DNA from: Rheinheimera maricola
GTDB lineage: Bacteria; Pseudomonadota; Gammaproteobacteria; Enterobacterales; Alteromonadaceae
Length of the DNA: 64,000 nt
Reading direction: 5' to 3'
Assembly: GCF_016918075.2 (NCBI RefSeq)
Contig: NZ_JAERPS020000001.1
Span: forward strand, 310,001-374,000
Of this stretch, positions 53,957 to 62,802 are shown piece after piece (the first letter of the stretch is position 1; the number at the start of each line of letters is the position of its first letter). Made by a program: the position numbers and the translations under genes. The notes below the pieces were generated by a model. That model was given only the letters and a program-made list of their open reading frames with translations. It was not told the DNA's origin and did no database searches.

Positions 53957-54004
53957 GGCGAAAACCGGTATCGGCGAAAACTGAGTTCGGCGAAAATTGG
54001 GCTG
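53957..54004 (+). repeat. three 16-bp tandem repeats upstream of rmlA
   Basis: GGCGAAAA begins at 53957, 53973 and 53989 with an exact 16-base period and partly conserved tails. The 152-base gap between the aminotransferase and rmlA is otherwise featureless. Confidence 0.6.
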
Positions 54005-54030
54005 GCATAAACAGGTAAAACAGGAAACAC

Positions 54031-54909
54031 ATGGCAATAAAAGGTATCGTGCTGGCCGGAGGAACCGGTAGCCGACTACACCCCATTACATTGGGTGTTT
54101 CAAAGCAGTTGCTGCCTATATACGATAAACCGATGATCTATTACCCGATCTCGGTGTTAATGCTGGCCGGGATCCGCGAAATTTTAATTATTTGCACGCC
54201 AGCCGATATCGCCGGTTTTAAAAATTTGCTTGGCGATGGCAAACAGTTTGGCGTGCAGTTTGAATACGCCGAGCAACCATCACCAGATGGTCTGGCACAA
54301 GCTTTTATTATCGGCGAACAATTTATTGGTAACGACCGCGTCTGTTTAGTATTGGGTGACAACATTTTTCATGGCCAGCATTTTACCGGGCAATTGCGCC
54401 AAGCGGCAGCGCGTGAGCAGGGCGCAACGGTGTTTGGTTATCTGGTAAAAGACCCAGAACGTTTTGGTGTGGTTGAATTTGATGCCGCTGGTAAAGTGCT
54501 GTCAATTGAAGAAAAGCCTAAACAGCCCAGATCAGATTATGCCGTCACCGGTTTGTATTTTTTTGACAACGACGTAGTGCAAATTGCCAAAGCGGTAACA
54601 CCATCGGCGCGCGGTGAATTGGAAATTACCTGTGTTATTAACGCCTATCTGCAGCGCGGCAGCCTGCAGGTAGAAAAACTCGGTCGCGGTTTCGCCTGGC
54701 TGGACACCGGTACCCACGATGCGTTATTAGAAGCATCGCAATACGTGCAAACTATAGAGCATCGCCAGGGACTTAAAATTGCTTGCCTGGAAGAGATTGC
54801 CTGGCGCAATGGCTGGATCAACGCCAAAGACATGTCACGACTGGCGCGCTCGCTCAGCAAAACTGGCTATGGCCAGTATTTACGCCGCCTGCTCGACAGC
54901 GGTTTATAA
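54031..54909 (+). CDS. rmlA: RmlA, glucose-1-phosphate thymidylyltransferase
   Basis: First step of dTDP-sugar synthesis. 292 residues with the nucleotidyltransferase motif [57 protein letters not shown] and the feedback-site region [22 protein letters not shown] precedes the ATG. It serves both the rhamnose and the amino-sugar branches. Confidence 0.96.
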   Translation: MAIKGIVLAGGTGSRLHPITLGVSKQLLPIYDKPMIYYPISVLMLAGIREILIICTPADIAGFKNLLGDGKQFGVQFEYAEQPSPDGLAQAFIIGEQFIGNDRVCLVLGDNIFHGQHFTGQLRQAAAREQGATVFGYLVKDPERFGVVEFDAAGKVLSIEEKPKQPRSDYAVTGLYFFDNDVVQIAKAVTPSARGELEITCVINAYLQRGSLQVEKLGRGFAWLDTGTHDALLEASQYVQTIEHRQGLKIACLEEIAWRNGWINAKDMSRLARSLSKTGYGQYLRRLLDSGL

Positions 54910-54921
54910 AGGAGCAGTAAA

Positions 54922-55464
54922 GTGCAGGTAACTAAGACATCCCTGGCCGACGTGCTGCTGTTAACGCCCAAAGTATATGGCGACGAGCGCGGACATTTTT
55001 TTGAAAGCTTTAACCAGCAAAGCTTCAACAAGCTAATTTCTGGCGTTAATTTTGTGCAAGATAATCAATCACGCTCGGCAAAAGGCGTTCTACGTGGCTT
55101 GCATTATCAGATCCAGCAAGCGCAAGGCAAATTGGTTAGGGTATTGCAGGGCGAAATATTTGACGTAGCAGTAGATTTACGGCGCAGCTCGGCTCAGTTT
55201 GGCCAATGGACCAGTGCGACGCTGTCGGCAAATAATCAGCAGCAAATGTGGATTCCCCCAGGTTTTGCGCATGGTTTTTTGGTGTTGTCAGATACCGCCG
55301 ACGTGTTATATAAAACCACCGATTACTATGCGCCGCGTTTTGAGCGGGCCATTCGCTGGGACGACTCAGCCCTTGGTATAGTCTGGCCAAACGTAGAGCG
55401 GGTGATTTTGTCAGAAAAAGATCAACAGTCGGTTGCGTTTGCTAACGCAGAATATTATGACTAG
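54922..55464 (+). CDS. rmlC: RmlC, dTDP-4-dehydrorhamnose 3,5-epimerase
   Basis: Cupin-fold epimerase, 180 residues from a GTG after AAGGAG. Motifs: GDERGHFFESFNQQ, FVQDNQSRSAKGVLRGLHYQ with the catalytic His, GEIFDVAVDLRRSS, WIPPGFAHGFLVLSD and the active-site Tyr in YYAP. Completes rmlBDAC in this operon. Confidence 0.95.
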   Translation: MQVTKTSLADVLLLTPKVYGDERGHFFESFNQQSFNKLISGVNFVQDNQSRSAKGVLRGLHYQIQQAQGKLVRVLQGEIFDVAVDLRRSSAQFGQWTSATLSANNQQQMWIPPGFAHGFLVLSDTADVLYKTTDYYAPRFERAIRWDDSALGIVWPNVERVILSEKDQQSVAFANAEYYD

Positions 55465-55511
55465 CGAGCAAAAACTAACCCGGAACTTTGGGCTAAAGGC
55501 AAAGAGAGTTT

Positions 55512-57137
55512 ATGACAGACATTTTTTTTCTTGGTTGTGATACCAGTTGGCAGCTGTTGCAACAAGCAGCATCACCACAGCTAACCGACGACAGTCGCTT
55601 AACAACGCTGCCATATACTGCACTTGATAACAGCTTAGCAGCTGGCACGCAGGTAACTGTGTTTTATAGTTTACCGCAGGTTGTTGTAGCCGAGCAGTTA
55701 GCTAATTTATCGGTGACTGACGCATTAAATGCCTGGCAACAAAGTACTCAGGTACTGCTGCAAACCCAGCGCAAACATCGCCGGCAGCTGAAGCTTATTT
55801 GCTTAGATGACGCTGTGCTAAACGGCTTAGTGCAAGCTGACAGCGGCAAGATTGCTAGCATATTAGCCAATATGCCTAAACCTACTTCGCCGTCATTACT
55901 GGCACTCATGGCCAAAGAGGCCATTCAGCAAACTGCTGAACTAACTCAATTAGCCGATTTGTTGCTTGCTAGCAGCCTACCCACGCAATTCAGTGCTAGC
56001 AACGCAGACAGCTATGCGGAAGGTTGTGTAGAGCATTGGTTTAGCGAATACCGTGCACTACAACAAAGCCAGCAGCGCATGCCACAGTTAGAACAACAGC
56101 TGCAGGAATTTAGGCTGCAACTGGAGTTAGTGCAGCAAGAGCTTGAAGTGGTGTTTGCAGAAAAACAGCAAATGCAGCTTAAATTAACCCCGTTACAGCG
56201 CGAGCTAGAGCAGCAAACCGCTGTAATTACTAAGGCTAATGCTGACAACCAGCAATTAGCCGCCAGCCTGGCGACGTCGCAACAACAAGCAGATAACACT
56301 AAGCAAGAAAACGAATTACTGCTGTTACAGCTGCTGCAAGTGCAAGAAGAGCTGGAAAAATATTACCTGCAGTATAAACAACAACAAACTGCGCTACAAA
56401 AAGCCGATGCGGAGTTAGCACAACAGAAACAACAGCTGGAGCATAACAGCAAGCAGTATCAACAGCAGTTAGAACAACTGAATAAACAGCATCAACAGCA
56501 GTTGGAACAGCTAAATAAACAGCACCAACAGCAGCAAACCGAGCAAGCTAGAAACTATCAGCAGCTGCAACAGCGCAGCAACAACGCAGAGCAACAGCAT
56601 ACTGAAGCCTTGCGTCAGGCCACTGCACGGCACAACAGCCTTAACGTACTGCAAAAACAAGCCGAGCGCGAGCTGGTAAAAGCACAGGCGGAAATTGAAA
56701 AACTACAACGTCAGTTAGCCGGCGCCAGTTTAAGCGGTCATCAGGCGATGGCTGAGTTAAAAACCGTTAAAAGCTCTACCCTATGGAAAGCCATGGCACC
56801 GGTGCGTAAATTAAGCAGTTCGGCTAAGAAAAAGCAGCTGCAATTACAAAAAGACATTAGCCTTATTAGAAGTTGCGCCCTGTTCGACCAAAACTGGTAC
56901 TTACAAAGTTACCCAGACGTAGAGCAGTCGGGTGCCGATGCCATAGAGCATTACCTAAAATATGGTGCCAAAGAAGGCCGGGCCCCTGGGCCAGATTTTG
57001 ACGGCAACTGGTATCTAAGCCATTATCCCGATGTAGGCAGCAGTGGTATTAACCCACTTATTCACTATATTAAGTTTGGCCAAATAGAAGGCCGGCAAAC
57101 ATCGCCTAAGCTGTTACAGCTAAAACAAAAGCATTAA
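55512..57137 (+). CDS. Gln-rich coiled-coil protein with two C-terminal tandem repeats common in glycosyltransferase loci
   Basis: 541 residues. An unrecognised N-terminal domain (about 1-165), with no signal peptide, leads into a long coiled coil (about 175-410) packed with Gln, Leu, Glu and Lys (QQQLEQLNKQHQ occurs twice in tandem). Near residues 455-535 two tandem ~38-residue repeats occur: FDQNWYLQSYPDV ... HYLKYGAKEGR and FDGNWYLSHYPDV ... HYIKFGQIEGR. This FDxxWYLxxYPDV module is frequently attached to large glycosyltransferases. No catalytic domain is visible; a scaffold for polysaccharide enzymes is a guess. Confidence 0.75.
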   Translation: MTDIFFLGCDTSWQLLQQAASPQLTDDSRLTTLPYTALDNSLAAGTQVTVFYSLPQVVVAEQLANLSVTDALNAWQQSTQVLLQTQRKHRRQLKLICLDDAVLNGLVQADSGKIASILANMPKPTSPSLLALMAKEAIQQTAELTQLADLLLASSLPTQFSASNADSYAEGCVEHWFSEYRALQQSQQRMPQLEQQLQEFRLQLELVQQELEVVFAEKQQMQLKLTPLQRELEQQTAVITKANADNQQLAASLATSQQQADNTKQENELLLLQLLQVQEELEKYYLQYKQQQTALQKADAELAQQKQQLEHNSKQYQQQLEQLNKQHQQQLEQLNKQHQQQQTEQARNYQQLQQRSNNAEQQHTEALRQATARHNSLNVLQKQAERELVKAQAEIEKLQRQLAGASLSGHQAMAELKTVKSSTLWKAMAPVRKLSSSAKKKQLQLQKDISLIRSCALFDQNWYLQSYPDVEQSGADAIEHYLKYGAKEGRAPGPDFDGNWYLSHYPDVGSSGINPLIHYIKFGQIEGRQTSPKLLQLKQKH

Positions 57138-57140
57138 AGG

Positions 57141-59042
57141 ATGTTAAAACCCATGCAGTGGTCTTCAATACCTTCAGTAAAACAGCTTGTAGCCATCGGT
57201 GCCGGTACCGGTGACGTGTTGTCTCAATGTCTAACTATACCTGCAGATTCGGTTACTGTTTATGAGGCTGATGCCACATTGGCGCAGCAGCTTACTAAGC
57301 AGTTCGCTGGCAACAAAGCGCTAAAGGTGAAAGCGCAAGCGGTGTCTCAGCAGGCAGGCACGGCAGTGATGTCATGTTTTAACCTGGCACAATGCAATGC
57401 GTTAGCCCCGGCTACAGCGCTTTTAGCGGAGTTATTTCCCGGCCTTAAAGCCTTGCCAGAAAAAGAAGTGCAAACCCTAGCGCTAGCAAACGAGCTTAAT
57501 GCCATTAAACTGCATGGCCAGCAAAATATGTTGTTATTAGAGCTGCCAGCACAGAATTTGGCATTGCTCACCCATCTGGCCGAGGCCGATTTACTGCAAC
57601 ATTTTAGCCATTTGGTGGTGCAGCATAGCGAACAGCCGTTGTATCAATCGGCAGCGCCGCTTAACGAGTTAACGCAATATCTGGCTGCTAACGGCTTTGA
57701 ACTTAGTGAAGCCGACAATTCAGATGCCGATTTTCCACTACTGCGGTTTTATCGTGATGCGCAAGCACAACAGCTAAAGCAGGCTAATCAGCGCATTGCC
57801 GAGCTTACCACCCAGCTTGAGACAGAGCAGCAACAGCGACAGCAAGCCAAACAACAGCATGACGAAGCGCTTAAAGCACAGTCTACTACCCAAGCTGAGA
57901 TAACTACGCAGCTTGATGCAGCGAAGCAACAGTTAGAAGCCGCAAAGCAGCAATTAGCTCAAGCGCAGCAACAAGGTGAGCAAGCTAAAGCGGAGCTGGC
58001 TAAACAGTTAGAAGCAGCAAAGCAGCAATTAGCTCAAGCGCAGCAACAAGGTGAGCAAGCTAAAGCAGAGCTGGCTAAACAGTTAGAAGCAGCCAAGCAG
58101 CAATTCGCTAAAGAGCAGCAACAAAGCGAGCAGGCTAAAGCTGAGCTGGCTAAACAGTTAGAAGCCGCAAAGCAACAAGTAGAAGCCAAAACGCAGCAAT
58201 TAGCTAAAGAGCAGCAACAAAATGAGCAAGCTAAAGCTGAGCTGGCTAAACAGTTAGAGGCAGCCAAGCAGCAATTAGCTATAGATAAGCAACAAAATGA
58301 GCAGGCTAAAGCTGAGCTGGCTAAGCAGTTAGAGGCAGCCAAGCAGCAATTCGCTAAAGAGCAGCAACAAAGCGAGCAGGCTAAAGCTGAGCTGGCTAAA
58401 CAGTTAGAAGCAGTTAAACAGGAAGCGGAGCAGCAAAAGGCCGAACTGGCTAAACAGTTAGAGACAGCCAAGCAGCAATTCGCTAAAGAGCAGCAACAAG
58501 GTGAGCAAGCTAAAGCTGAGCTGGCTAAACAGTTAGAAGCAGTTAAACAGGAAGCGGAGCAGCAAAAGGCCGAACTGGCTAAGCAGCTGCAAGCAGTACA
58601 GCAGCAAGTCACGGCATTGAATAACACACAGACCGCACTAAACACTAAAATCGCTGATAGCGATAGTCAGTTAAAGCAATTGAACACTGCAAAAGCAGAG
58701 TTAGAACAAGAGCTAAAACGAACAGGTCAGAGTTTAAAGCAAGAATCAGAGTTAAACCAAAAACATAAATCCTGGGCAGAAACACTTAAAACGCAGAACG
58801 AGCAGCTTAATAAAGAGCTAAAAGAGCAGCAACGTAGCTCGCAGTTAAGTGTTAAATTGTTGGCAAAAGTAGAAGCAGACGCTTCAGAGCTTCGTAGTCG
58901 CTATGCCATGTTATTAAAAACAGAACAAGAACTGCGCAGTCTAATAGGTGAGCTCTATATTAAGTTGTCTGCGGCCAGTAAGTTCTATAATCAGCTAGAA
59001 CAAGAACATCCCGAACTTTTAGAAGTAAAGCCAGCACGATGA
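57141..59042 (+). CDS. methyltransferase-like (FkbM-type) N-terminal domain fused to a long repetitive coiled coil
   Basis: 633 residues. Residues about 12-200 resemble a Rossmann methyltransferase (LVAIGAGTGDVLSQC, VTVYEADATLAQQL, AVSQQAGTA, LLLELPAQNLALLTHLAEAD), although key SAM contacts are not certain. Residues 261-490 are near-identical coiled-coil repeats starting AKQLEAAKQQ and ending EQAKAEL, with lengths 25, 25, 32, 25, 25, 18, 25, 18. A further coiled coil runs to residue 615. It follows the previous coiled-coil gene by 3 bases and overlaps the next by 4, so all three probably act together. Confidence 0.75.
   Translation: MLKPMQWSSIPSVKQLVAIGAGTGDVLSQCLTIPADSVTVYEADATLAQQLTKQFAGNKALKVKAQAVSQQAGTAVMSCFNLAQCNALAPATALLAELFPGLKALPEKEVQTLALANELNAIKLHGQQNMLLLELPAQNLALLTHLAEADLLQHFSHLVVQHSEQPLYQSAAPLNELTQYLAANGFELSEADNSDADFPLLRFYRDAQAQQLKQANQRIAELTTQLETEQQQRQQAKQQHDEALKAQSTTQAEITTQLDAAKQQLEAAKQQLAQAQQQGEQAKAELAKQLEAAKQQLAQAQQQGEQAKAELAKQLEAAKQQFAKEQQQSEQAKAELAKQLEAAKQQVEAKTQQLAKEQQQNEQAKAELAKQLEAAKQQLAIDKQQNEQAKAELAKQLEAAKQQFAKEQQQSEQAKAELAKQLEAVKQEAEQQKAELAKQLETAKQQFAKEQQQGEQAKAELAKQLEAVKQEAEQQKAELAKQLQAVQQQVTALNNTQTALNTKIADSDSQLKQLNTAKAELEQELKRTGQSLKQESELNQKHKSWAETLKTQNEQLNKELKEQQRSSQLSVKLLAKVEADASELRSRYAMLLKTEQELRSLIGELYIKLSAASKFYNQLEQEHPELLEVKPAR
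57921..58610 (+). repeat. coding tandem repeat array (~75-bp units)
   Basis: About nine units that encode the coiled-coil repeat, most of 75 bp with 54- and 96-bp variants. Several units are identical over long stretches at DNA level, implying recent duplication or gene conversion. Unit lengths differ only by multiples of 21 bp. Confidence 0.9.
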
Positions 59043-59998
59043 GTAAACAGCAAGATACTATGCCTAACTTAAGTGAGCTACAGCTGCAATTGCAGCAGGC
59101 CTTGGCGTTAATTGAAAATAACAATATCAATAAGCCAGATGTTGCATTAACCGACCTTCGTAGTTTTCATAACACTGAAAGCCTTTTACAGCGTTGTGAG
59201 CAGGTTGTACAAGCTAGTCAGCCACAAAAGCCGATATTGCGAATTATTCATCATTTTGCCTGCAGTGGTGGCACCCTAATCTCTAAATGTATCGCAGCAC
59301 AGCCAAACGTATTTTTGTTAAGCGAATTACATCCAACTACATTACTCGGGTTTAATAGTAATAAAGGAACCTATACTCCTCGCGATATTCTTACTCAAGC
59401 GTTGTATAGCCGCATACCTGATATAGATACCTTGGCAGAAACGGTTTTCGTACAAAACGTTATTGAAACCGAGCGCCATGTCCGGGAACGGGGCGGTTAT
59501 CTTGTTCTTAGAGCACACACTCATGCAGATTATTGTACCAATGCGGCTGTGCCAGAAGTCGATAGCCTAACAAGATTACTCTCTCCCCATTTCGACATTA
59601 AACAGCTGGTTACAGTGCGTAACCCTATAGATTCATTTTTGTCATTAAGGCAAAACGGCTGGGTACATTTTAAACCAGACAGTTTTGACGAGTATTGCGG
59701 GCGATTATTGAAGTTTCTTAATGCCTTTAGTGAAGAGCAAATCGTTAAATACGAAGACTTTGTTGAGCAGCCAGATACTGTAGTCAAAACTTGCTTGCAA
59801 AAGTTGGGATTGCCTATTGTTACGTATGGTTTAGATTATATCGATGTTTTTAAAGTCAGTGGTGATAGTGGTCGTAGTAGTGCAGAAATAGCACCGCGGC
59901 CAAGAAAAGAAGTTAGTGAAAGCTTTAAATTAGAAGTGACTTCTTCAAAAGCTTTTGCCGAGATTAACCGTAAATTTTTCTATCAAGGGATTAATTAG
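59039..59998 (+). CDS. sulfotransferase-family protein
   Basis: 319 residues. Near residue 68 HHFACSGGTLISKCI fits the 5'-phosphosulfate-binding loop of PAPS-dependent sulfotransferases. VTVRNPIDSFLSLRQNG near residue 190 fits the 3'-phosphate-binding motif, and IVKYEDFVEQP is the usual third block. It could transfer sulfate to a sugar of the polysaccharide. The first 45 residues (LQLQLQQALALIENN) are helical and may dock to the preceding coiled-coil proteins. It overlaps the preceding gene by 4 bases. Confidence 0.78.
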   Translation: MSKQQDTMPNLSELQLQLQQALALIENNNINKPDVALTDLRSFHNTESLLQRCEQVVQASQPQKPILRIIHHFACSGGTLISKCIAAQPNVFLLSELHPTTLLGFNSNKGTYTPRDILTQALYSRIPDIDTLAETVFVQNVIETERHVRERGGYLVLRAHTHADYCTNAAVPEVDSLTRLLSPHFDIKQLVTVRNPIDSFLSLRQNGWVHFKPDSFDEYCGRLLKFLNAFSEEQIVKYEDFVEQPDTVVKTCLQKLGLPIVTYGLDYIDVFKVSGDSGRSSAEIAPRPRKEVSESFKLEVTSSKAFAEINRKFFYQGIN

Positions 59999-60005
59999 CG
60001 TGGTT

Positions 60006-61631
60006 ATGTATATGCCAAAGATATCTGTAGTTACCGTTCTATTTAATGCTCTGGAAGATTTCAAATTAACTGAGAAAAGTGTACTTAGTCAAAATTATAA
60101 TAATCTAGAGTATGTAATAGTAGATGGTAATTCAACGGACGGTTCTAAAGAATATTGTAGCTCAAGAACTCAGTACTATGACGTTTTTATATCAGAGCCT
60201 GATACTGGTATATATAATGCTATGAACAAAGCTGTTCGATATTCCAGTGGCGATTATGTGATTTTTTTAAATGCTGGAGATGAATTTTCATCCCCAACTA
60301 TACTTTCAGAAATATTTTCTACTTTAGATTATAGTGAGGATATTATCTATGGGGATCGCTATAGAACAGAAGTCAACGGTATTCGAACTTTAGAGAAAGC
60401 CGGAAATCTTGAAAATATATTTTATACTGAGGTTATATATCATCAGGCTGTATTTAACAAAAGAAGTATTCTGCTTGATAAACCATATGATGAAAGTTTA
60501 AGGTTGGCAGCAGATTATAAATTTATGCTCGATATTTATGTTTCTGGAGCTTCATTTAGGTATGTTCCTTTGGCTGTTTGCGATTTTAAAAGTGGTGGTA
60601 GAAGTCGACAACAGTATCTTTTGGGAGCGACAGAGGCTGCTCGCGCTTCGTTTAATCATTTAAATGATAAAAACGAATGGAAAAAAACTCAGTTTATTAA
60701 ATCTATTTCGTTAAATAATTGTGAGTACTATTTAAACTCAGCAATCGAAGATATAACAACAAATATGAATGTCAATGGTCGCGAGATCAATAAAACGTTA
60801 TCAATTTCTAATTTTGACAGTGATTCTTTTACAAAAGGTGTTTTATATCGTTTGTTATGTAATTTGGAGCAAAGAGGATACCTTAAATCTAAAACTTCAT
60901 ATCCCAAAATATCTATTCTAACAGTAGTCTATAATGATAAGATTGGCTTGCTTAGAACAATTGAAAGTGTAAAGTCTTTGAAGTATCCAAATATAGAATT
61001 TATTGTTATAGATGGTGACTCTAAAGACGGCACTAAAGAGGTTATAGGAAGAAATAGTAGTATTATTGATATTGCAATCTCAGAGCAAGATAACGGAATT
61101 TATGATGCTATGAACAAAGCTATAGATTTAGCATCTGGATATTACTGTGTATTTATGAATGCTGGGGATGAATTTGCAAGTAAAGATGTGTTGAATAATA
61201 TATTTCTTTGCCCGGATTTTGACGATGAATTTGACATTATTTATGGTAATCGCGAGTACATCACCGAGGATCAGGTTACTCTTCAGAAAGCAAATTTAGC
61301 AGATACTATCAATGTAAGAATGCCGTTTTGTCATCAAGCAGTGTTTACAAAAACCTCGGTGTTACTTAAAAATAAGTTTGATACAAGTTTTCGAAGTGCC
61401 GCGGATTACAACCAGTTTGTCAAACTTTATAAAGCCGGTGCGAAGTTTAAATTCATGGACACGCTAGTTTGTAAATTCTATGCTGGCGGTACGAGTGAAG
61501 GTGGGCTTATTCCTTATATGGAGACAATTAAGATTCAGATTGACAACTTTGGCTTAGAAGATGTTCAAAAGAATAGTTTTTACTACAGTGCATTTAAAAG
61601 GAATATCAATAGAATCTTGGGGGCTGATTGA
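60006..61631 (+). CDS. protein with two tandem family-2 glycosyltransferase domains
   Basis: 541 residues from the ATG at 60006; GTG 60000 and ATG 60012 are alternatives. Domain A (about 4-215) has ISVVTVLFNALEDFKLTEKS, DGNSTDGSKEY and DTGIYNAMNKAV, FLNAGDEF. Domain B (about 300-520) repeats the pattern: ISILTVVYND, DGDSKDGTKEV, DNGIYDAMNKAI, FMNAGDEF. These are WcaA-like GT2 cores, and the near-identical motifs point to internal duplication. The sequence is much more AT-rich than everything upstream. Confidence 0.86.
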   Translation: MYMPKISVVTVLFNALEDFKLTEKSVLSQNYNNLEYVIVDGNSTDGSKEYCSSRTQYYDVFISEPDTGIYNAMNKAVRYSSGDYVIFLNAGDEFSSPTILSEIFSTLDYSEDIIYGDRYRTEVNGIRTLEKAGNLENIFYTEVIYHQAVFNKRSILLDKPYDESLRLAADYKFMLDIYVSGASFRYVPLAVCDFKSGGRSRQQYLLGATEAARASFNHLNDKNEWKKTQFIKSISLNNCEYYLNSAIEDITTNMNVNGREINKTLSISNFDSDSFTKGVLYRLLCNLEQRGYLKSKTSYPKISILTVVYNDKIGLLRTIESVKSLKYPNIEFIVIDGDSKDGTKEVIGRNSSIIDIAISEQDNGIYDAMNKAIDLASGYYCVFMNAGDEFASKDVLNNIFLCPDFDDEFDIIYGNREYITEDQVTLQKANLADTINVRMPFCHQAVFTKTSVLLKNKFDTSFRSAADYNQFVKLYKAGAKFKFMDTLVCKFYAGGTSEGGLIPYMETIKIQIDNFGLEDVQKNSFYYSAFKRNINRILGAD

Positions 61632-61632
61632 T

Positions 61633-62799
61633 ATGCTTTGGGATATTTTAAATGAAATTGACTTTTCAATGGTATTTGCACAAGAGTATTCTTCTTTCAG
61701 AAAACTTGGCAGGACCGAATCCCAAAAGCTATTTCTAGAAGATATATATAGGAATTGTACGAAACTAGTTATTGAGGAAGAACTGGCCTCGGCGGAAAAG
61801 AAGTTAATTTTATTTAAAAGCATGAATAGGGTGGATTATAATAATTTTTTGCATGAGGTCTCTAGTATTAGAAATGATATTGTTGTTGACTTAAATAAAA
61901 GATCTTCTGATTTGAACGTTGAGTTGGTAGAATATATAAAAGAAAACTTCAGATATTCATTAATTATTGAAGATGTTAACCCATACCTTCAGTTAGCTCT
62001 TCGTATTAAAATGCTGTCCTACTGTTATTTATTTAATAAAATTAGAAGGTTTACTCGAAAAGCTATTTTCTTTAGTGACATGCAGGGTCCGGAGAATTTC
62101 TTCTGCCAAGCATTTAAACTTTCTGGTGTTATTACAGCTACTTTACAGCATGGATTATATGTCGAGTATTCTGACAATAATAATATAAATATTATTAATT
62201 ACAAAAATCATGTAGCTGATTATTTTTTAGCGTGGGGAACCTGCACTGCTAACTTGATACATAAGTATAGACCTGATAGTAAAGTAGTAATTGTTGGGAA
62301 ACCTACATTGCAAAGGGTTAGTGATGATTATTCACGGTGGGATTTTGGTTGTATATTGATTGTTTCAGACCAGAAGATTTTTAATGAGTATAACCTTGAA
62401 ATGATTGAAGTTGTAATAAAATCAATGCCTGAAGAATTGGATAGAATGTTTTTGAAGCTGCATCCAAGCAACGATAAAAATATTTATCTTGAAAGGTTTC
62501 CTCAATTAAAGATAACTGACGTTATTCCTGATGAAGTTGGGCTTGTTGTTGGGCACACTACATCGCTGTTGTATGAAATGTTTAGTCAAGGATTCAATGT
62601 TGTTAGATATTCCACTGTAGTAGATAGCATTTATTTTCCTGCTAAGGTTGAATTTCGTAGTATTAATGAGTTCAATAAAGCACGAATTTTTGCCTGTTCG
62701 AATAGGTTAAAATCGGACTCTGAATATTATATAAATTATCTTGGAAATGAAAGCCTTGAGCGCTATTCTGATTTTATTAAATATTTTGATAGGGTGTAA
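61633..62799 (+). CDS. GT-B-like polysaccharide transferase (CDP-glycerol / capsule-synthesis type)
   Basis: 388 residues from the ATG at 61633, just after the previous stop; the frame is open upstream into the preceding gene. The N-terminal half is unrecognised and helical. The C-terminal half has TATLQHGLYVEYSD, YFLAWGTCTANL, VVIVGKPTLQRV, FLKLHPSNDKN and VGLVVGHTTSLLYEMFSQG, a pattern shared by CDP-glycerol glycerophosphotransferases, KpsC/KpsS-like and polysialyltransferase folds. Specific activity unknown. Confidence 0.65.
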   Translation: MLWDILNEIDFSMVFAQEYSSFRKLGRTESQKLFLEDIYRNCTKLVIEEELASAEKKLILFKSMNRVDYNNFLHEVSSIRNDIVVDLNKRSSDLNVELVEYIKENFRYSLIIEDVNPYLQLALRIKMLSYCYLFNKIRRFTRKAIFFSDMQGPENFFCQAFKLSGVITATLQHGLYVEYSDNNNINIINYKNHVADYFLAWGTCTANLIHKYRPDSKVVIVGKPTLQRVSDDYSRWDFGCILIVSDQKIFNEYNLEMIEVVIKSMPEELDRMFLKLHPSNDKNIYLERFPQLKITDVIPDEVGLVVGHTTSLLYEMFSQGFNVVRYSTVVDSIYFPAKVEFRSINEFNKARIFACSNRLKSDSEYYINYLGNESLERYSDFIKYFDRV

Positions 62800-62802
62800 A
62801 TA

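Noticed and set aside
57921-58610. CRISPR-like repeat array
   Set aside because: Repeats are contiguous, in frame and protein-coding, with no spacers.
58034-58645. 203-codon Cys/Ser-rich open frame on the minus strand
   Set aside because: It is the antisense shadow of the coiled-coil repeat array; its repetitive Cys-Leu-Ala composition follows from the Gln/Ala/Lys codons on the + strand.
59900-60100. insertion sequence or integration site at the GC shift
   Set aside because: No transposase, terminal inverted repeats, tRNA or flanking direct repeats are visible.
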